Positions 36,179-46,367 of a stretch of DNA of 57,094 nucleotides are shown one piece after another. The stretch is from Gammaproteobacteria bacterium. Lineage in GTDB: Bacteria; Pseudomonadota; Gammaproteobacteria; Ga0077554; Ga007554. Both the position numbers and the translations under genes were made by a program. Within the stretch, counting starts at the first letter, position 1. Each line of letters opens with the position of its first letter. The stretch is taken from NCBI GenBank assembly GCA_021731145.1, contig JAKFXX010000022.1, positions 1 through 57,094 of the forward strand. The letters run 5' to 3'. The notes beneath the pieces were generated by a model. That model worked only from the letters and a program-made list of their open reading frames with translations, searched no databases and was not told the origin of the DNA.

Positions 36179-37093
36179 TCAACCCGCCGTCACCGGCTGC
36201 AGGAACGACACGGGGGCGGATTTGCTGTCTTCTTCGAAAGTCACCAGCTCCCACGCGTTTTCGTTGGCCATCAGCGCACGCAACAGACGATTATTCAATT
36301 GGTGCCCCGATTTGTAGCCGCTGAACGCGCCGATCAGGCTGTGCCCCAGCAGGTAAAGGTCGCCCACGGCGTCCAGCACCTTGTGTTTGACAAACTCGTC
36401 TTCGTAACGCAGACCATCTTCGTTGAGGATGCGGTAGTCGTCCACGACAATCGCGTTATCGGGGCTGCCGCCCAACGCCAGCTTGTTTTTGCGCAGCATC
36501 TCTATGTCGCGCATAAAACCGAAGGTGCGGGCGCGGCTGACTTCCTTGACAAACGAGGTCGTGGAAAAATCCACAACCACCTCTTGGGGACGCCCCTTGA
36601 AGGCCGGGTGGTCGAAGTCGATGCTGAACGATACCTTGAAACCGTCAAAGGGATCGAATCTGGCCCACTTGTCGCCATCCTGAACAAGCACGGACTCCTT
36701 GATGCGAATGAAACGCTTGGGCGCGTTCTGCTCTACCACGCCAGCGGACTGGATGAGGAACACAAAGGGGCCGGCGCTGCCATCCATGATTGGCACTTCA
36801 GGCGCGCTGATGTCGATACAGGCATTGTCGATGCCCAGACCCGCCAGCGCCGACAACAGATGCTCCACGGTGGAAACAGACGCGGCACCGCTGCCCAGCG
36901 TTGTGGACAAACGGGTATCTCCGACATTGTCCGGGGAGGCGTGGATTTCCACCGGCGGATCAAGATCCACGCGGCGAAACACGATACCCGCATCGGCGGC
37001 GGCAGGCCGGAGTGTCAGGTACACCTTTTCACCGGTGTGCAAACCGACGCCTGTGGCCCTGATGACGTTTTTTAAAGTGCGCTGCTTGATCAT
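36179..37093 (-). CDS. lpxC: UDP-3-O-acyl-N-acetylglucosamine deacetylase
   Basis: A 304-aa LpxC from ATG 37093 ([20 protein letters not shown]). Zinc ligands are in '[18 protein letters not shown]' (His79 type) and '[20 protein letters not shown]' (His and Asp), with the catalytic general base region '[12 protein letters not shown]'. It carries out the committed step of lipid A synthesis. It is the last gene of the dcw run. Confidence 0.96.
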   Translation of the reverse strand: MIKQRTLKNVIRATGVGLHTGEKVYLTLRPAAADAGIVFRRVDLDPPVEIHASPDNVGDTRLSTTLGSGAASVSTVEHLLSALAGLGIDNACIDISAPEVPIMDGSAGPFVFLIQSAGVVEQNAPKRFIRIKESVLVQDGDKWARFDPFDGFKVSFSIDFDHPAFKGRPQEVVVDFSTTSFVKEVSRARTFGFMRDIEMLRKNKLALGGSPDNAIVVDDYRILNEDGLRYEDEFVKHKVLDAVGDLYLLGHSLIGAFSGYKSGHQLNNRLLRALMANENAWELVTFEEDSKSAPVSFLQPVTAG

Positions 37094-37232
37094 GCTAACA
37101 ATACCACGATATCCATACACGATAGCTTACCCTGCCCCGCCATCACGACGGGACACTGCGAGGCTTCTTTGGCGCCATGTTATCACAGCGCAACAAACCC
37201 TGCCTAGTAAAAACAGGGGCGTCGCTGCCACG

Positions 37233-37256
37233 TGCTGGCCGGAGCTCCGGCCAGCA
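37233..37256. repeat. 24-bp perfect palindrome between ftsZ and lpxC
   Basis: TGCTGGCCGGAG and CTCCGGCCAGCA abut to form a perfect palindrome 8 bp after the ftsZ stop. On the minus strand a CTGTTTTTAC stretch follows about 20 nt later. It may end or weaken ftsZ transcripts before lpxC. Confidence 0.6.
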
Positions 37257-37263
37257 CAGCCGC

Positions 37264-38484
37264 TCAATCCGCCTGGCGGCGCAGAAACGCAGGGATATCC
37301 AGGTAGTCCAGGTTGGAATCCAGGTTGATCGCCTGCGCATGGCGCCCGGCCACGGCCTGGTTACGCATCACAGTCGGACGGTCCAGCTTGCCGTAATCAA
37401 TGTCGCCCATGCCAAATCCTGCGTTTTGGTCGCTGGCGTAGCTGCTCTGCGCACTGCTGTGACCGGTGCTCAATCCGGCGACGCTCTGGTAAACCAGCTT
37501 GACCGGCTTTTCGGTAATCTCCTCACGCCCACCCAACCCGGTTGCGACCACGGTGACGCGCAGTTCGCCAGCCACCATATCAGGGTCGATTACCGTCCCC
37601 ACCACCACAGTGGCGTTCTCCGAAGCGAACTCTTTGATGATATTGCCGACCTCTTCAAACTCACCAATAGACATGTCCAGACCGGCGGTGACATTCACCA
37701 GAATGCCACGCGCGCCGGACAGATTGATGTCTTCCAGCAGCGGGCTGGCGACGGCGGCCTCGGCGGCGCGTCTTGCGCGATCATCACCGCTGGCGGAGCC
37801 TGAGCCCATCATGCCCATGCCCATCTCGGACATCACGGTGCGCACGTCGGCAAAGTCAACGTTGATCAGGCCGGGACGGGTAATCAGTTCCGCGATGCCC
37901 TGCACCGCGCCCAACAGGACGTTGTTCGCCGACTTGAAGGCGTCGAGCAGGGATACGCCCTTGCCCAGCACGGAGAGCAGCTTTTCGTTGGGGATGGTGA
38001 TCAGCGAATCGACATGCTGCGCCAGTTCCTTGATGCCGGCTTGCGCCACCTTCATGCGCTTGGCGCCTTCGAAGGGGAACGGCTTGGTCACCACTGCCAC
38101 GGTCAGGATGCCCATTTCCTTTGCGATCTGTGCCACGATGGGCGCTGCGCCGGTGCCGGTGCCGCCGCCCATGCCGGCGGTGATAAACAGCATATCGGTT
38201 CCTTCGATCAGCTCCATGATGCGGTCACGGTCTTCCAGCGCCGCCTGCCTGCCGACATCGGGATTGGCGCCCGCGCCCAGCCCTTTGGTCATGCTGCCGC
38301 CCAGTTGCAGCACGGTGCGTGCCGATGAGTTTTTCAGCGCCTGAGCATCGGTGTTGGCGCAGATGAAATCGACGCCATCAATGCTCGCCACCACCATATG
38401 CTCAACAGCGTTGCCGCCGCCGCCACCCACACCAATGACCTTGATAACTGCGTTTTGACTGTATGCATCCATTAGTTCAAACAT
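37264..38484 (-). CDS. ftsZ: Cell division GTPase FtsZ
   Basis: A 406-aa FtsZ from ATG 38484 (AGGAGA 7 nt upstream); the longer frame to 38529 is not conserved. '[17 protein letters not shown]' binds GTP, the tubulin signature is '[12 protein letters not shown]', the T7 loop is '[11 protein letters not shown]'. The C-terminal peptide '[15 protein letters not shown]' is the docking site for FtsA, ZipA and ZapD. It forms the Z-ring. Confidence 0.98.
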   Translation of the reverse strand: MFELMDAYSQNAVIKVIGVGGGGGNAVEHMVVASIDGVDFICANTDAQALKNSSARTVLQLGGSMTKGLGAGANPDVGRQAALEDRDRIMELIEGTDMLFITAGMGGGTGTGAAPIVAQIAKEMGILTVAVVTKPFPFEGAKRMKVAQAGIKELAQHVDSLITIPNEKLLSVLGKGVSLLDAFKSANNVLLGAVQGIAELITRPGLINVDFADVRTVMSEMGMGMMGSGSASGDDRARRAAEAAVASPLLEDINLSGARGILVNVTAGLDMSIGEFEEVGNIIKEFASENATVVVGTVIDPDMVAGELRVTVVATGLGGREEITEKPVKLVYQSVAGLSTGHSSAQSSYASDQNAGFGMGDIDYGKLDRPTVMRNQAVAGRHAQAINLDSNLDYLDIPAFLRRQAD

Positions 38485-38565
38485 GATTTTATCTCCTAAA
38501 ATAACCCGCCGTTGAATCGCCATTACCACAGAGACACCGCAAGCTCCGTGGCCAAACCCTTGAAA

Positions 38566-39801
38566 CTAGAAACTCCCCTGAAACCAGCCCCTCATCCTTT
38601 CCCACATGTTCTTGACGCCCTCTTTCACCTTCGCCTCCCCGCCACGCCCATGACGCTGCTGGCAGCCGAACAACAATAGTCCGACACCCGTGGCATGAAT
38701 CGGATTGCGCACTACATCCACCAACCCCACGACATTCTGCGGAACACCCAGGCGTACCGGCATGTGGAAAATTTCCTCTGCAAGCTCGACCACACCTTCC
38801 ATCTTGGACGTGCCGCCGGTCAGCACGATGCCGGCAGCAATCAGGCCTTCAAACCCGCTACGGCGTAGCTCCGCCTGAACCAGGCTCAACAACTCTTCAT
38901 AGCGCGGCTCAATCACCTCGGCCAGCGTCTGGCGCGCCAGACGGCGCGACGGGCGCTCGCCGACACCGGGCACTTCGATGGTTTCATTGACGCTGGCCAG
39001 TTGCCGCAACGCGCAACCGTATTTGATCTTGATGTCCTCGGCAAACTGGGTGGGCGTGCGCAGCGCCACGGCAATATCATTGGTCACCTGATCACCGGCG
39101 ATGGGTATCACCGCCGTATGGCGAATCGCGCCGTCGGTAAAAATGGCAATGTCCGTGGTGCCACCGCCAATATCGACCAGACACACGCCCAGCTCTTTTT
39201 CATCCTCGGTCAATACCGCGTAGCTGGAGGCAAGCTGTTCAAGGATGACATCGTCCACTTCCAGGCCGCAGCGCCGCACGCATTTCTCGATATTCTGCGC
39301 CGCGCTCACCGCGCCGGTAACGATGTGTACCTTGGCCTCAAGACGCACGCCCGACATGCCGATGGGCTCGCGGATGCCCTCCTGGTGATCGATAATGAAT
39401 TCCTGCGGCAGGATATGCAGGATCTTCTGGTCGGCAGGAATCGCCACCGCGCGCGCGGCGTCGATAACACGATCGACATCGGCGGAGGTGACTTCCTGGT
39501 CGCGAATCGCCACGATGCCATGTGAATTGAGGCTGCGGATGTGGCTGCCCGCGATGCCCGCGTAGACGGAGTGAATCTGGCAGCCGGCCATCAGCTCGGC
39601 CTCTTCCACGGCACGCTGGATGGATTGCACGGTGGACTCGATATTCACCACCACGCCCTTCTTCAGGCCGCGTGAGGGGTGCGAGCCGATACCGATGATA
39701 TCGACCTTCCCCTCCGGCGTAATCTCGCACACTATCGCCACCACCTTGGAGGTGCCGATATCGAGACCTACGATCAAATCTTTGTCAGACTTCTTGGACA
39801 T
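38566..39801 (-). CDS. ftsA: Cell division protein FtsA
   Basis: A 411-aa actin-like FtsA: 'DLIVGLDIGTSKVVAIVCEI' and 'LVDIGGGTTDIAIF' phosphate loops, the 1C domain (about 85-165), adenosine loop 'GIVLTGGTSKMEGVVELAE', and a C-terminal amphipathic membrane helix 'NMWERMRGWFQGSF'. It anchors FtsZ to the membrane. 81 bp upstream of ftsZ. Confidence 0.97.
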   Translation of the reverse strand: MSKKSDKDLIVGLDIGTSKVVAIVCEITPEGKVDIIGIGSHPSRGLKKGVVVNIESTVQSIQRAVEEAELMAGCQIHSVYAGIAGSHIRSLNSHGIVAIRDQEVTSADVDRVIDAARAVAIPADQKILHILPQEFIIDHQEGIREPIGMSGVRLEAKVHIVTGAVSAAQNIEKCVRRCGLEVDDVILEQLASSYAVLTEDEKELGVCLVDIGGGTTDIAIFTDGAIRHTAVIPIAGDQVTNDIAVALRTPTQFAEDIKIKYGCALRQLASVNETIEVPGVGERPSRRLARQTLAEVIEPRYEELLSLVQAELRRSGFEGLIAAGIVLTGGTSKMEGVVELAEEIFHMPVRLGVPQNVVGLVDVVRNPIHATGVGLLLFGCQQRHGRGGEAKVKEGVKNMWERMRGWFQGSF

Positions 39802-39853
39802 TTAAATCTTTTACCCCTACCTACCTAAACCAGTTGAGTTGCTGCGCAACGCT

Positions 39854-39906
39854 TGGTGGGTTACGCAAAAAACGCTCTTGTACCCTTTGGGTAAACCCAC
39901 CCTACA
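39854..39906. repeat. Short inverted repeat between ftsQ and ftsA
   Basis: GGTGGGTT (left, about 39855) pairs with AACCCACC (39894-39901), and the right end reads CCCTACA, the complement of TGTAGGG seen in the other repeats. It occupies most of the 121-bp gap between the ftsQ stop and the ftsA start. Confidence 0.55.
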
Positions 39907-39922
39907 TTTTCGCCATTCCGCT

Positions 39923-40690
39923 TCATACCTTTTTCCAGCGCACTGCAAATCCGTTCGTGTAACGCAGATCCACCTCGCCGATATCCGCCGCGCGTGCCGC
40001 GAGCGCTATCGGATAGATGCGCGCAAATCGCGTCAGGCGCGCATCGTCCGCAACGTGGCCCAACACCAGCAGGGCGCCGTTATCCAATTCGATCCGCCAG
40101 GAACGGCGCTCATCCAGCGATACGCGGCTGACATGCAGTGCGAGCGGCTTCAAGGTCTTGTCCATGTCCCGGTAACGCGCGGCGACCACGGTCTCGCTGC
40201 CTTGCGGCCCCTGCAACTCGGGCAACCCTGCGGGATAACTCGCCGCAGGAGGAAAGAACAGCGCGCCCTGGCTGTTGACCAGCCCGCCGCTGCCCCAGCG
40301 CGCCACGGGCAGATGTTCCACCACGGCAATCTGCAGCGTATCCGGCCAGACGCGGCGCACGCTGACGGCATTCACCCACGGCAAACGCAGCACGGCATCC
40401 CTGACCGCATCGACATTGACATTGAAAAACCCTCCCGCCGTATACGCGGTGGCCGCCTGCTGCAACTGTTGCGTGCTCAGGTGATGAAATTGGCCTTCAA
40501 CCTTCACCGCCGCAATCGGCAAGGTACGCGGATCATCCAGCTTCACCGAGCCCCATGCTGCCAATCCGCACACTGTCACGCCCAGCGCCGCCATGACGAT
40601 CAGACGGGCATTGATGCGCGCTCGCCAGCCACCGTCGGTTTGAGCCGGCTCGATGCGTCGATTGGTTTTAGGCGTGCGTTTGCTGAACAT
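39923..40690 (-). CDS. ftsQ: Cell division protein FtsQ
   Basis: A 255-aa bitopic protein: a cytoplasmic tail rich in Lys/Arg (MFSKRTPKTNRRIEPAQ), one membrane helix (about residues 29-48, 'LIVMAALGVTVCGLAAWG'), the POTRA domain (starting 'LPIAAVKVEGQFHHLST'), and the FtsQ beta domain with 'VARWGSGGLVNSQGALFFP'. It forms the FtsQBL complex. 44 bp after ddl. Confidence 0.95.
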   Translation of the reverse strand: MFSKRTPKTNRRIEPAQTDGGWRARINARLIVMAALGVTVCGLAAWGSVKLDDPRTLPIAAVKVEGQFHHLSTQQLQQAATAYTAGGFFNVNVDAVRDAVLRLPWVNAVSVRRVWPDTLQIAVVEHLPVARWGSGGLVNSQGALFFPPAASYPAGLPELQGPQGSETVVAARYRDMDKTLKPLALHVSRVSLDERRSWRIELDNGALLVLGHVADDARLTRFARIYPIALAARAADIGEVDLRYTNGFAVRWKKV

Positions 40691-40734
40691 CTGCTTTAAA
40701 GATCTCTTTCCTTAATTTGATTGCATGGTGCCCT

Positions 40735-41658
40735 TCATGGGTGCAGCGTTGTTTCCAATACCCGCCACACCAACTCGTCAAATTCGATTCCGGCCACACG
40801 GGCCGCCATTGGCACCAAGCTGTGGCTGGTCATGCCGGGTGAGGTATTCATCTCCAGAAAATACGGATTGCCCTGGTGGTCGATCATGAGATCCACCCGC
40901 GCCCAGCCCCGGCATCCCAGCACGCGGAAGGCGCGCAACACGATATCGTGCAGGCGGCTCTCCTCATCGGCGGGAAGGCCCGGGCAGTAGTAGCGCGTAT
41001 CGTCGCGAATATACTTGGCCTGATAATCATAGAACTCACACGGCGTTTCGATGCGGATCGAAGGCAGCACGCAATCGCCCAGGATGGGGAACTGCACCTC
41101 TTGCCCTTCGATAAACTGTTCCGCGAGCACCAGGCTGTCGTATTGCGATGCTGCCTGCCAGGCCTCCACAAGCTGATCGGCGCGCGTCACCTTGGCGATA
41201 CCGATGCTGGATCCCTCGGTAGCCGGTTTGACGAAAATCGGCAGCCCGAGCTGATGCACGACGGCATCAGGATCGAAGCCTTCCTCCAGCAGGATATAGC
41301 GTGGTGTAGGCACGCCCGCGGCCTGCCACACCAGTTTGGTACGCCACTTGTCCATCGCCAGCGCGCTCGCCAGCACGCCGCTGCCGGTATAGGGGATATC
41401 CATCAGCTCCAGCGCGCCCTGGATGGTGCCGTCCTCGCCGTAGCGTCCGTGCAAAATGATGAAGGCGCGGTCATAGCCGCGCAGATCAGCCAGATCACGC
41501 TCGGCGGGATCGAAGGGATGGGCGTCGACACCACGGTTGCGCAATCCGGTCAGCACGGCGTTGCCGCTCATCAGCGAAACCTCGCGCTCGGCCGACCGGC
41601 CGCCCAGAAGTACCGCGACCTTGCCGAAATCCGCTGGATTATTGGTGTTGCGCGTCAT
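40735..41658 (-). CDS. ddl: D-alanine--D-alanine ligase
   Basis: A 307-aa ATP-grasp ligase: '[19 protein letters not shown]', '[23 protein letters not shown]' (in parts), '[11 protein letters not shown]', and the metal site '[20 protein letters not shown]'. DdlB-type by position in the cluster. It makes the dipeptide used by MurF. 3 bp after murB. Confidence 0.97.
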   Translation of the reverse strand: MTRNTNNPADFGKVAVLLGGRSAEREVSLMSGNAVLTGLRNRGVDAHPFDPAERDLADLRGYDRAFIILHGRYGEDGTIQGALELMDIPYTGSGVLASALAMDKWRTKLVWQAAGVPTPRYILLEEGFDPDAVVHQLGLPIFVKPATEGSSIGIAKVTRADQLVEAWQAASQYDSLVLAEQFIEGQEVQFPILGDCVLPSIRIETPCEFYDYQAKYIRDDTRYYCPGLPADEESRLHDIVLRAFRVLGCRGWARVDLMIDHQGNPYFLEMNTSPGMTSHSLVPMAARVAGIEFDELVWRVLETTLHP

Positions 41659-41661
41659 GAC

Positions 41662-42579
41662 TCAAACCTCTTTTGACGGGAGGCGCTCACCGATAATGTG
41701 CGCCTCCCGGATTAATCTAATGCCGTGTTCCCGCTCCACCACATCTGCTACATGCGCGATCAATGTCTCGATATCCGCTGCCGTGGCATTGCCTGTATTC
41801 ACAATGAAATTGGCGTGCTTGGTGGACACGCAGGCGCCACCGATGCACGTGCCTTTCAGTCCACTGGCCTCGATCAACCGCGCCGCATGATCGCCGGGCG
41901 GATTGCGGAACACCGATCCGCAACTGGGCTGATTGGTCGGCTGGGTGCGGTTGCGCTGCTCCAGCAATTCCTTGATGCGCGCCTGACTGGCCTCGGTATC
42001 GCCGCTTTGCAGCCTGAAATTCGCAGCGATGAACCATTCCCCCGCAGGCCCGGTGACGCTGCGATAGCCGACATGATATTCGTCCGGTCTGCGTATACGG
42101 CGCACACCCTGGTGATCAATGGTCTCCACCGATTCGACCAGCGGCCAGGTCTCGCCACCGAAGGCGCCTGCGTTCATCGCCAAGGCGCCGCCTACCGTGC
42201 CGGGAATCCCGGCGAAAAATTCGATGCCCACCAGCCCCTGGCGCGCACAGTGACGAGCCACTTTGGCGCACGGCACGCCCGCCTCGGCCCGCACAGTGAC
42301 GCCATCATGCTGTAACCCGCCCAGCGCACCGGCAATCATGATGACAGTGCCGTTAATGCCTCCATCACGCACCAGCAGATTGCTGCCCAGGCCAACCCAG
42401 AATAGCGGTTCACTCTCCGGCAACTGGCTCAGGAACAGCGCCAGATCGTCGATATCGGCGGGCTGATAAAACTGCCGGGCCGGTCCACCCACGCGCCAGG
42501 TGGTGTGGCGCGCCATGGACTCATCACGGAGCAGGGTGCCGCGCAAGGCTGGTGGCTGGTGGTGCATTGTGCCCTTCAT
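41662..42579 (-). CDS. murB: UDP-N-acetylenolpyruvoylglucosamine reductase
   Basis: A 305-aa type I MurB: FAD-binding 'NTTWRVGGPA'-like 'RHTTWRVGGPARQFYQPAD', 'WVGLGSNLLVRDGGINGTVI', 'GIPGTVGGALAMNAGAFGGE', catalytic Ser in 'CGSVFRNPPGDHAARLIEA', and Glu near 'HIIGERL'. It reduces the enolpyruvyl to lactyl group. ATG 42579 lies 10 bp after the murC stop; ATG 42567 is an alternative. Confidence 0.96.
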   Translation of the reverse strand: MKGTMHHQPPALRGTLLRDESMARHTTWRVGGPARQFYQPADIDDLALFLSQLPESEPLFWVGLGSNLLVRDGGINGTVIMIAGALGGLQHDGVTVRAEAGVPCAKVARHCARQGLVGIEFFAGIPGTVGGALAMNAGAFGGETWPLVESVETIDHQGVRRIRRPDEYHVGYRSVTGPAGEWFIAANFRLQSGDTEASQARIKELLEQRNRTQPTNQPSCGSVFRNPPGDHAARLIEASGLKGTCIGGACVSTKHANFIVNTGNATAADIETLIAHVADVVEREHGIRLIREAHIIGERLPSKEV

Positions 42580-42589
42580 GGGTACGCCA

Positions 42590-43993
42590 TCACGCCATCA
42601 AGTCTTTAAGTTGCTGCGGCAATTTCGCCGCCGCTGCACCGATGTCGCCCGCGCCCAGCGTGAGCAGAATGTCGCCCTTGCGCAGCAGCCCGGCCAGCGT
42701 TTCCGGCAGTTCAGCGACACGCTCCACGAACACGGGATCGGCATGGCCGCGCGCCCGGATGGCGCGGCATAGCGTTCGCCCGTCGGCCCCGGCAATCGGC
42801 GCTTCACCGGCGGGATACACCTCCACCAGCGCCAGCACGTCCACCTCGGAGAGCACCTTGGCGAAGTCTTCAAACAGATCGCGGGTACGCGTGTAGCGAT
42901 GCGGCTGGAAAGCCACCACCAGGCGGCGTTCAGGCCAGCCAGCGCGAATCGCCTGCACCACGGCGGCGACTTCGCGCGGATGATGTCCATAATCGTCGAT
43001 CATCAGCACGCCGCCCGCAGGCGTGTCGATCTCGCCGTAATTCTGGAGGCGCCGCCCGACGCCCTGGAACCCTGCCAGACCGCGCAGAATCGCATCATCG
43101 GCAACATCCACCTCATGGGCGATGGCTATCGCCGCCAGGGCGTTCAATACATTGTGGCGGCCCGCCAGATTCGCGGTGACCGTCAACCAATCGCGTTTAC
43201 CGGGGCGCGACACGGTGAAGTAGGTGCGATCCTGCTCCTGGCGAATATCGCTGGCGAAAATATCCGCACCGCTGTCCTCACCGATGCCATAGGTAATCAC
43301 CGGGCGTGTCACCTGCGGCAGGATCTGGCGCACCACCGGATCATCCAGGCACAGCACTGCCAGCCCGTAAAAGGGCAGGTGGTGCAGAAACTCGACGAAG
43401 GTCTGGCGCAGCCGCCCGAAATCGCCACCATAGGTCTCCATATGGTCGGCGTCGATGTTGGTCACCACGGCAATCATCGGCTGTAAATACAAAAAAGATG
43501 CGTCGCTCTCGTCGGCCTCGGCCACCAGATATTGGCCCGCGCCGAGACGGGCGTTGGCGCCAGCGCTGTTGAGCCGTCCACCGATCACAAAAGTGGGATC
43601 CAGTCCGCCCTCGGCGAGCAGGCTGGCGGCCAGGCTGGTGGTGGTGGTTTTCCCGTGTGTGCCCGCCACGGCAATGCCTTGGCGGAAACGCATCAGTTCA
43701 GCGAGCATCTCGGCGCGCGGCACCACCGGGATACGCAAGCGTGTCGCCTCGATCACCTCGGGATTATCGGCGCGCACGGCGGTGGAGGTCACCACCACGT
43801 CGCAGCCGTTGATGCACTCCGCGCTGTGGCCCAGCGAGATGGAAACACCCAGCCCTGCCAGGCGGCGCGTTGCGGCGTTCTCATGGACATCCGAACCGGA
43901 CACCTGATAGCCCAGGTTATGCAACACCTCCGCGATGCCGCTCATGCCTGCGCCGCCGATGCCTACAAAATGAATACGTTTAATGCGTCTCAT
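42590..43993 (-). CDS. murC: UDP-N-acetylmuramate--L-alanine ligase
   Basis: A 467-aa Mur ligase from ATG 43993 ([19 protein letters not shown]); it overlaps the murG stop by 4 nt (ATGA). ATP loop '[20 protein letters not shown]', '[13 protein letters not shown]', '[14 protein letters not shown]', '[18 protein letters not shown]' (in parts). It adds L-Ala to UDP-MurNAc. Confidence 0.97.
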   Translation of the reverse strand: MRRIKRIHFVGIGGAGMSGIAEVLHNLGYQVSGSDVHENAATRRLAGLGVSISLGHSAECINGCDVVVTSTAVRADNPEVIEATRLRIPVVPRAEMLAELMRFRQGIAVAGTHGKTTTTSLAASLLAEGGLDPTFVIGGRLNSAGANARLGAGQYLVAEADESDASFLYLQPMIAVVTNIDADHMETYGGDFGRLRQTFVEFLHHLPFYGLAVLCLDDPVVRQILPQVTRPVITYGIGEDSGADIFASDIRQEQDRTYFTVSRPGKRDWLTVTANLAGRHNVLNALAAIAIAHEVDVADDAILRGLAGFQGVGRRLQNYGEIDTPAGGVLMIDDYGHHPREVAAVVQAIRAGWPERRLVVAFQPHRYTRTRDLFEDFAKVLSEVDVLALVEVYPAGEAPIAGADGRTLCRAIRARGHADPVFVERVAELPETLAGLLRKGDILLTLGAGDIGAAAAKLPQQLKDLMA

Positions 43994-45084
43994 GCTCGCG
44001 CCGCCTCCATACACAGTGCCGCCACTACGCGGGTGGATTCCGGTTTCGCCAGACGCCGTGCGATGCGCGCCATCTCTAAAAGTTTTTGCCTGCCCTGCTG
44101 CGGCGCCTCGCAGAAACCGGCGAGCAGTTTACCCAGCGACTGCGCGGTGAGCTGCGGCTGTGGCGCCAATATGGCCGCACCTGCATCCGCCAGATACGCC
44201 GCGTTGTGCGTCTGATGGTCATCCACGGCGAACGGGTAAGGCACCAGAATCGATGCCGCGCCCGCCGAGGCCAGCTCCGACACCGTCAAGGCGCCTGCAC
44301 GGCACAGCACCAGATCGGCCCAGGCATAGGCCTCGGCCATATCACCGATGAATGGATCAACACGCGCCGCGACGCCCGCTTGTCGGTAAGACTCACGGGC
44401 GGCCTCGATGTGCTTTTTCCCCGCCTGATGCCATACCTCGGGGCGTACCCCCGGCCCCATCGCCTTGATGGCATCGGGCACCGTTTGATTGAATACCTGC
44501 GCGCCCAGACTACCGCCTACCACCAGCAGACGCAGCACGCCGCCGCGCCCGGCAAGGCGCTGCTCCGGCGGCGGCAGCGCGGTGATCGTGGCGCGGATAG
44601 GGTTGCCGGTGGCGACGGCCTTGTACCGTGCCGGAAACGTGCCGGGGAAGGCTTCCAGAACCTTATTCGCCAGCCGCGCCAGCCAGCGGTTGGTCATCCC
44701 CGCGAGGGCATTCTGCTCATGGATCACCAGCGGCTTGCGCAACAGCCAGGTGATAAACCCGCCGGGGCCGGTGACAAAGCCGCCCATCCCCAACACCGCC
44801 ATCGGACGGCGGCGCATCACTATTGCCAGCGATTGTGCCATCGCAACCATCAGCTTGAAGGGCGCCAGCAGCAGGCTGATCGGCCCTTTGCCGCGCAGGC
44901 CGCTGATCGACACCCATTCGATGTCGATACCGGCGCGCGGCACCACCTCGGCTTCCAGGCCGGCACGGGTGCCCATCCACACCACCTCGACCCCTTGCGC
45001 ACGCAACTCATCGGCCACCGCCAGCGCCGGGAAAACGTGTCCGCCAGTGCCGCCCGCCATAATCAAAACCCGCTGTACGCTCAT
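43990..45084 (-). CDS. murG: Lipid II synthase MurG
   Basis: A 364-aa GT-B glycosyltransferase: N-terminal '[20 protein letters not shown]', '[12 protein letters not shown]', second-domain '[14 protein letters not shown]', and UDP-GlcNAc site '[20 protein letters not shown]'. It adds GlcNAc to lipid I at the inner membrane. Its ATG overlaps the ftsW stop by 4 nt. Confidence 0.97.
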   Translation of the reverse strand: MSVQRVLIMAGGTGGHVFPALAVADELRAQGVEVVWMGTRAGLEAEVVPRAGIDIEWVSISGLRGKGPISLLLAPFKLMVAMAQSLAIVMRRRPMAVLGMGGFVTGPGGFITWLLRKPLVIHEQNALAGMTNRWLARLANKVLEAFPGTFPARYKAVATGNPIRATITALPPPEQRLAGRGGVLRLLVVGGSLGAQVFNQTVPDAIKAMGPGVRPEVWHQAGKKHIEAARESYRQAGVAARVDPFIGDMAEAYAWADLVLCRAGALTVSELASAGAASILVPYPFAVDDHQTHNAAYLADAGAAILAPQPQLTAQSLGKLLAGFCEAPQQGRQKLLEMARIARRLAKPESTRVVAALCMEAARA

Positions 45085-46367
45085 GTCGCCACGGCTCCCG
45101 CAGCACGCACCACAGGGGCGGTACGTGCATGGTCGTGCGCGCGGGTTTCATGCGCGACGCGCAACAGCAACGCCACTGCCACGCACATCACCACAATACT
45201 GCTGCCGCCGTAACTCATCAGTGGCAGCGTCAGCCCCTTGGTCGGCAGCACGCCCATGTTGACGCCGATGTTGATAATCGCCTGCAAGGCGATCCACAAC
45301 CCCAGCCCATAGGCGAGATAGGCCGCGAAGCTGTGGCCGGCCTTTTCCGCTGTCCGCCCGATGATATAGGCGCGCACCACCAGCAGCGCGAACAAGCCGA
45401 TCACCACCAGCGAACCCACCAAACCCAACTCTTCGGCCAGCACCGCAAACAGAAAATCGGTGTGCGCCTCGGGCAGGTAGAACAACTTCTGCACGCTCGC
45501 GCCCAGCCCCACGCCAAACCACTCGCCGCGCCCGAAGGCGATCAGCGCCTGGGTCAACTGGAAACCGCTGTCGAACGGATCGGCCCACGGATTCATGAAG
45601 CCCGTCAGGCGCGCCATGCGATACGGCGATGAAAAGATCAACCCCACCACCGCCACTGCCAGCGCCGCCATCAACGCCACGAACGGCAAAAGACGCGCGC
45701 CGCCCAGGAACAGCATGCCCAGCGCAGTGGCGAACATGACCGCAGTGGCACCGAAATCCGGCTCCAGCAACAGCAGCAACGCGATCAACGTCAACAGCAG
45801 CATTGGTTTGATAAAGCCCAGGATCGAGTTACGCACCTCCGCCCCGTGGCGCACCAGATAACCGGCGATATAGATCACCACAAACAGCTTCACCGGCTCG
45901 GAGGCCTGCAAATTAAACAACCCCAAAGAGACCCAACGCTGACTGCCGTTGATCACCTTGCCTATCCCCGGCAGCAACACCAATGCCAGCAACACCATGC
46001 CAACCAGCAGCAGTGTGCTGCCCGCCTTTTCCCAATAAACCAGGCGCGTGCGCGCCACCAGCACCGCTGCCATCACGCCCACCATCACAAATGCCACCTG
46101 GCGGATGATGTAATAAAAGGGATGGCCAAACTGGCGCTCGGCGATATTGAGCGATGCGGAACTTACCATCACCACCCCCAGCACCAGCAGCGTGAGCGCC
46201 GCACCGAGCAGCCAGGGGTCACCCAATGGCAGCGCGACCGCAGATCGTGCCGGTGCCTGGGGGCGCGTCCCGCTACGCGGACTCGGCATTACCACCCCGC
46301 CCCGCCCTGCAACCTTGCTGGCGTTCTTTGCGCGCGACACCCAGATTTTTTTGAGCCCCGCAATCAT
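45081..46367 (-). CDS. ftsW: Septal peptidoglycan polymerase FtsW
   Basis: A 428-aa SEDS protein with about ten membrane helices after a 45-residue cytoplasmic tail. 'SSLNIAERQFG', 'NGSQRWVSLGLFNLQASEPVKL' (in parts), 'PDFGATAVMF' (catalytic Asp region), 'EAHTDFLFAVLAEELGLVG' and 'LPLMSYGGSS' are SEDS signatures. It polymerises lipid II with FtsI. ATG overlaps the murD stop by 4 nt. Confidence 0.96.
   Translation of the reverse strand: MIAGLKKIWVSRAKNASKVAGRGGVVMPSPRSGTRPQAPARSAVALPLGDPWLLGAALTLLVLGVVMVSSASLNIAERQFGHPFYYIIRQVAFVMVGVMAAVLVARTRLVYWEKAGSTLLLVGMVLLALVLLPGIGKVINGSQRWVSLGLFNLQASEPVKLFVVIYIAGYLVRHGAEVRNSILGFIKPMLLLTLIALLLLLEPDFGATAVMFATALGMLFLGGARLLPFVALMAALAVAVVGLIFSSPYRMARLTGFMNPWADPFDSGFQLTQALIAFGRGEWFGVGLGASVQKLFYLPEAHTDFLFAVLAEELGLVGSLVVIGLFALLVVRAYIIGRTAEKAGHSFAAYLAYGLGLWIALQAIINIGVNMGVLPTKGLTLPLMSYGGSSIVVMCVAVALLLRVAHETRAHDHARTAPVVRAAGAVAT

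Noticed and set aside
44086-45213. 375-aa plus-strand ORF
   Set aside because: Antisense to murG; His/Gln/Arg-rich composition typical of shadow frames.
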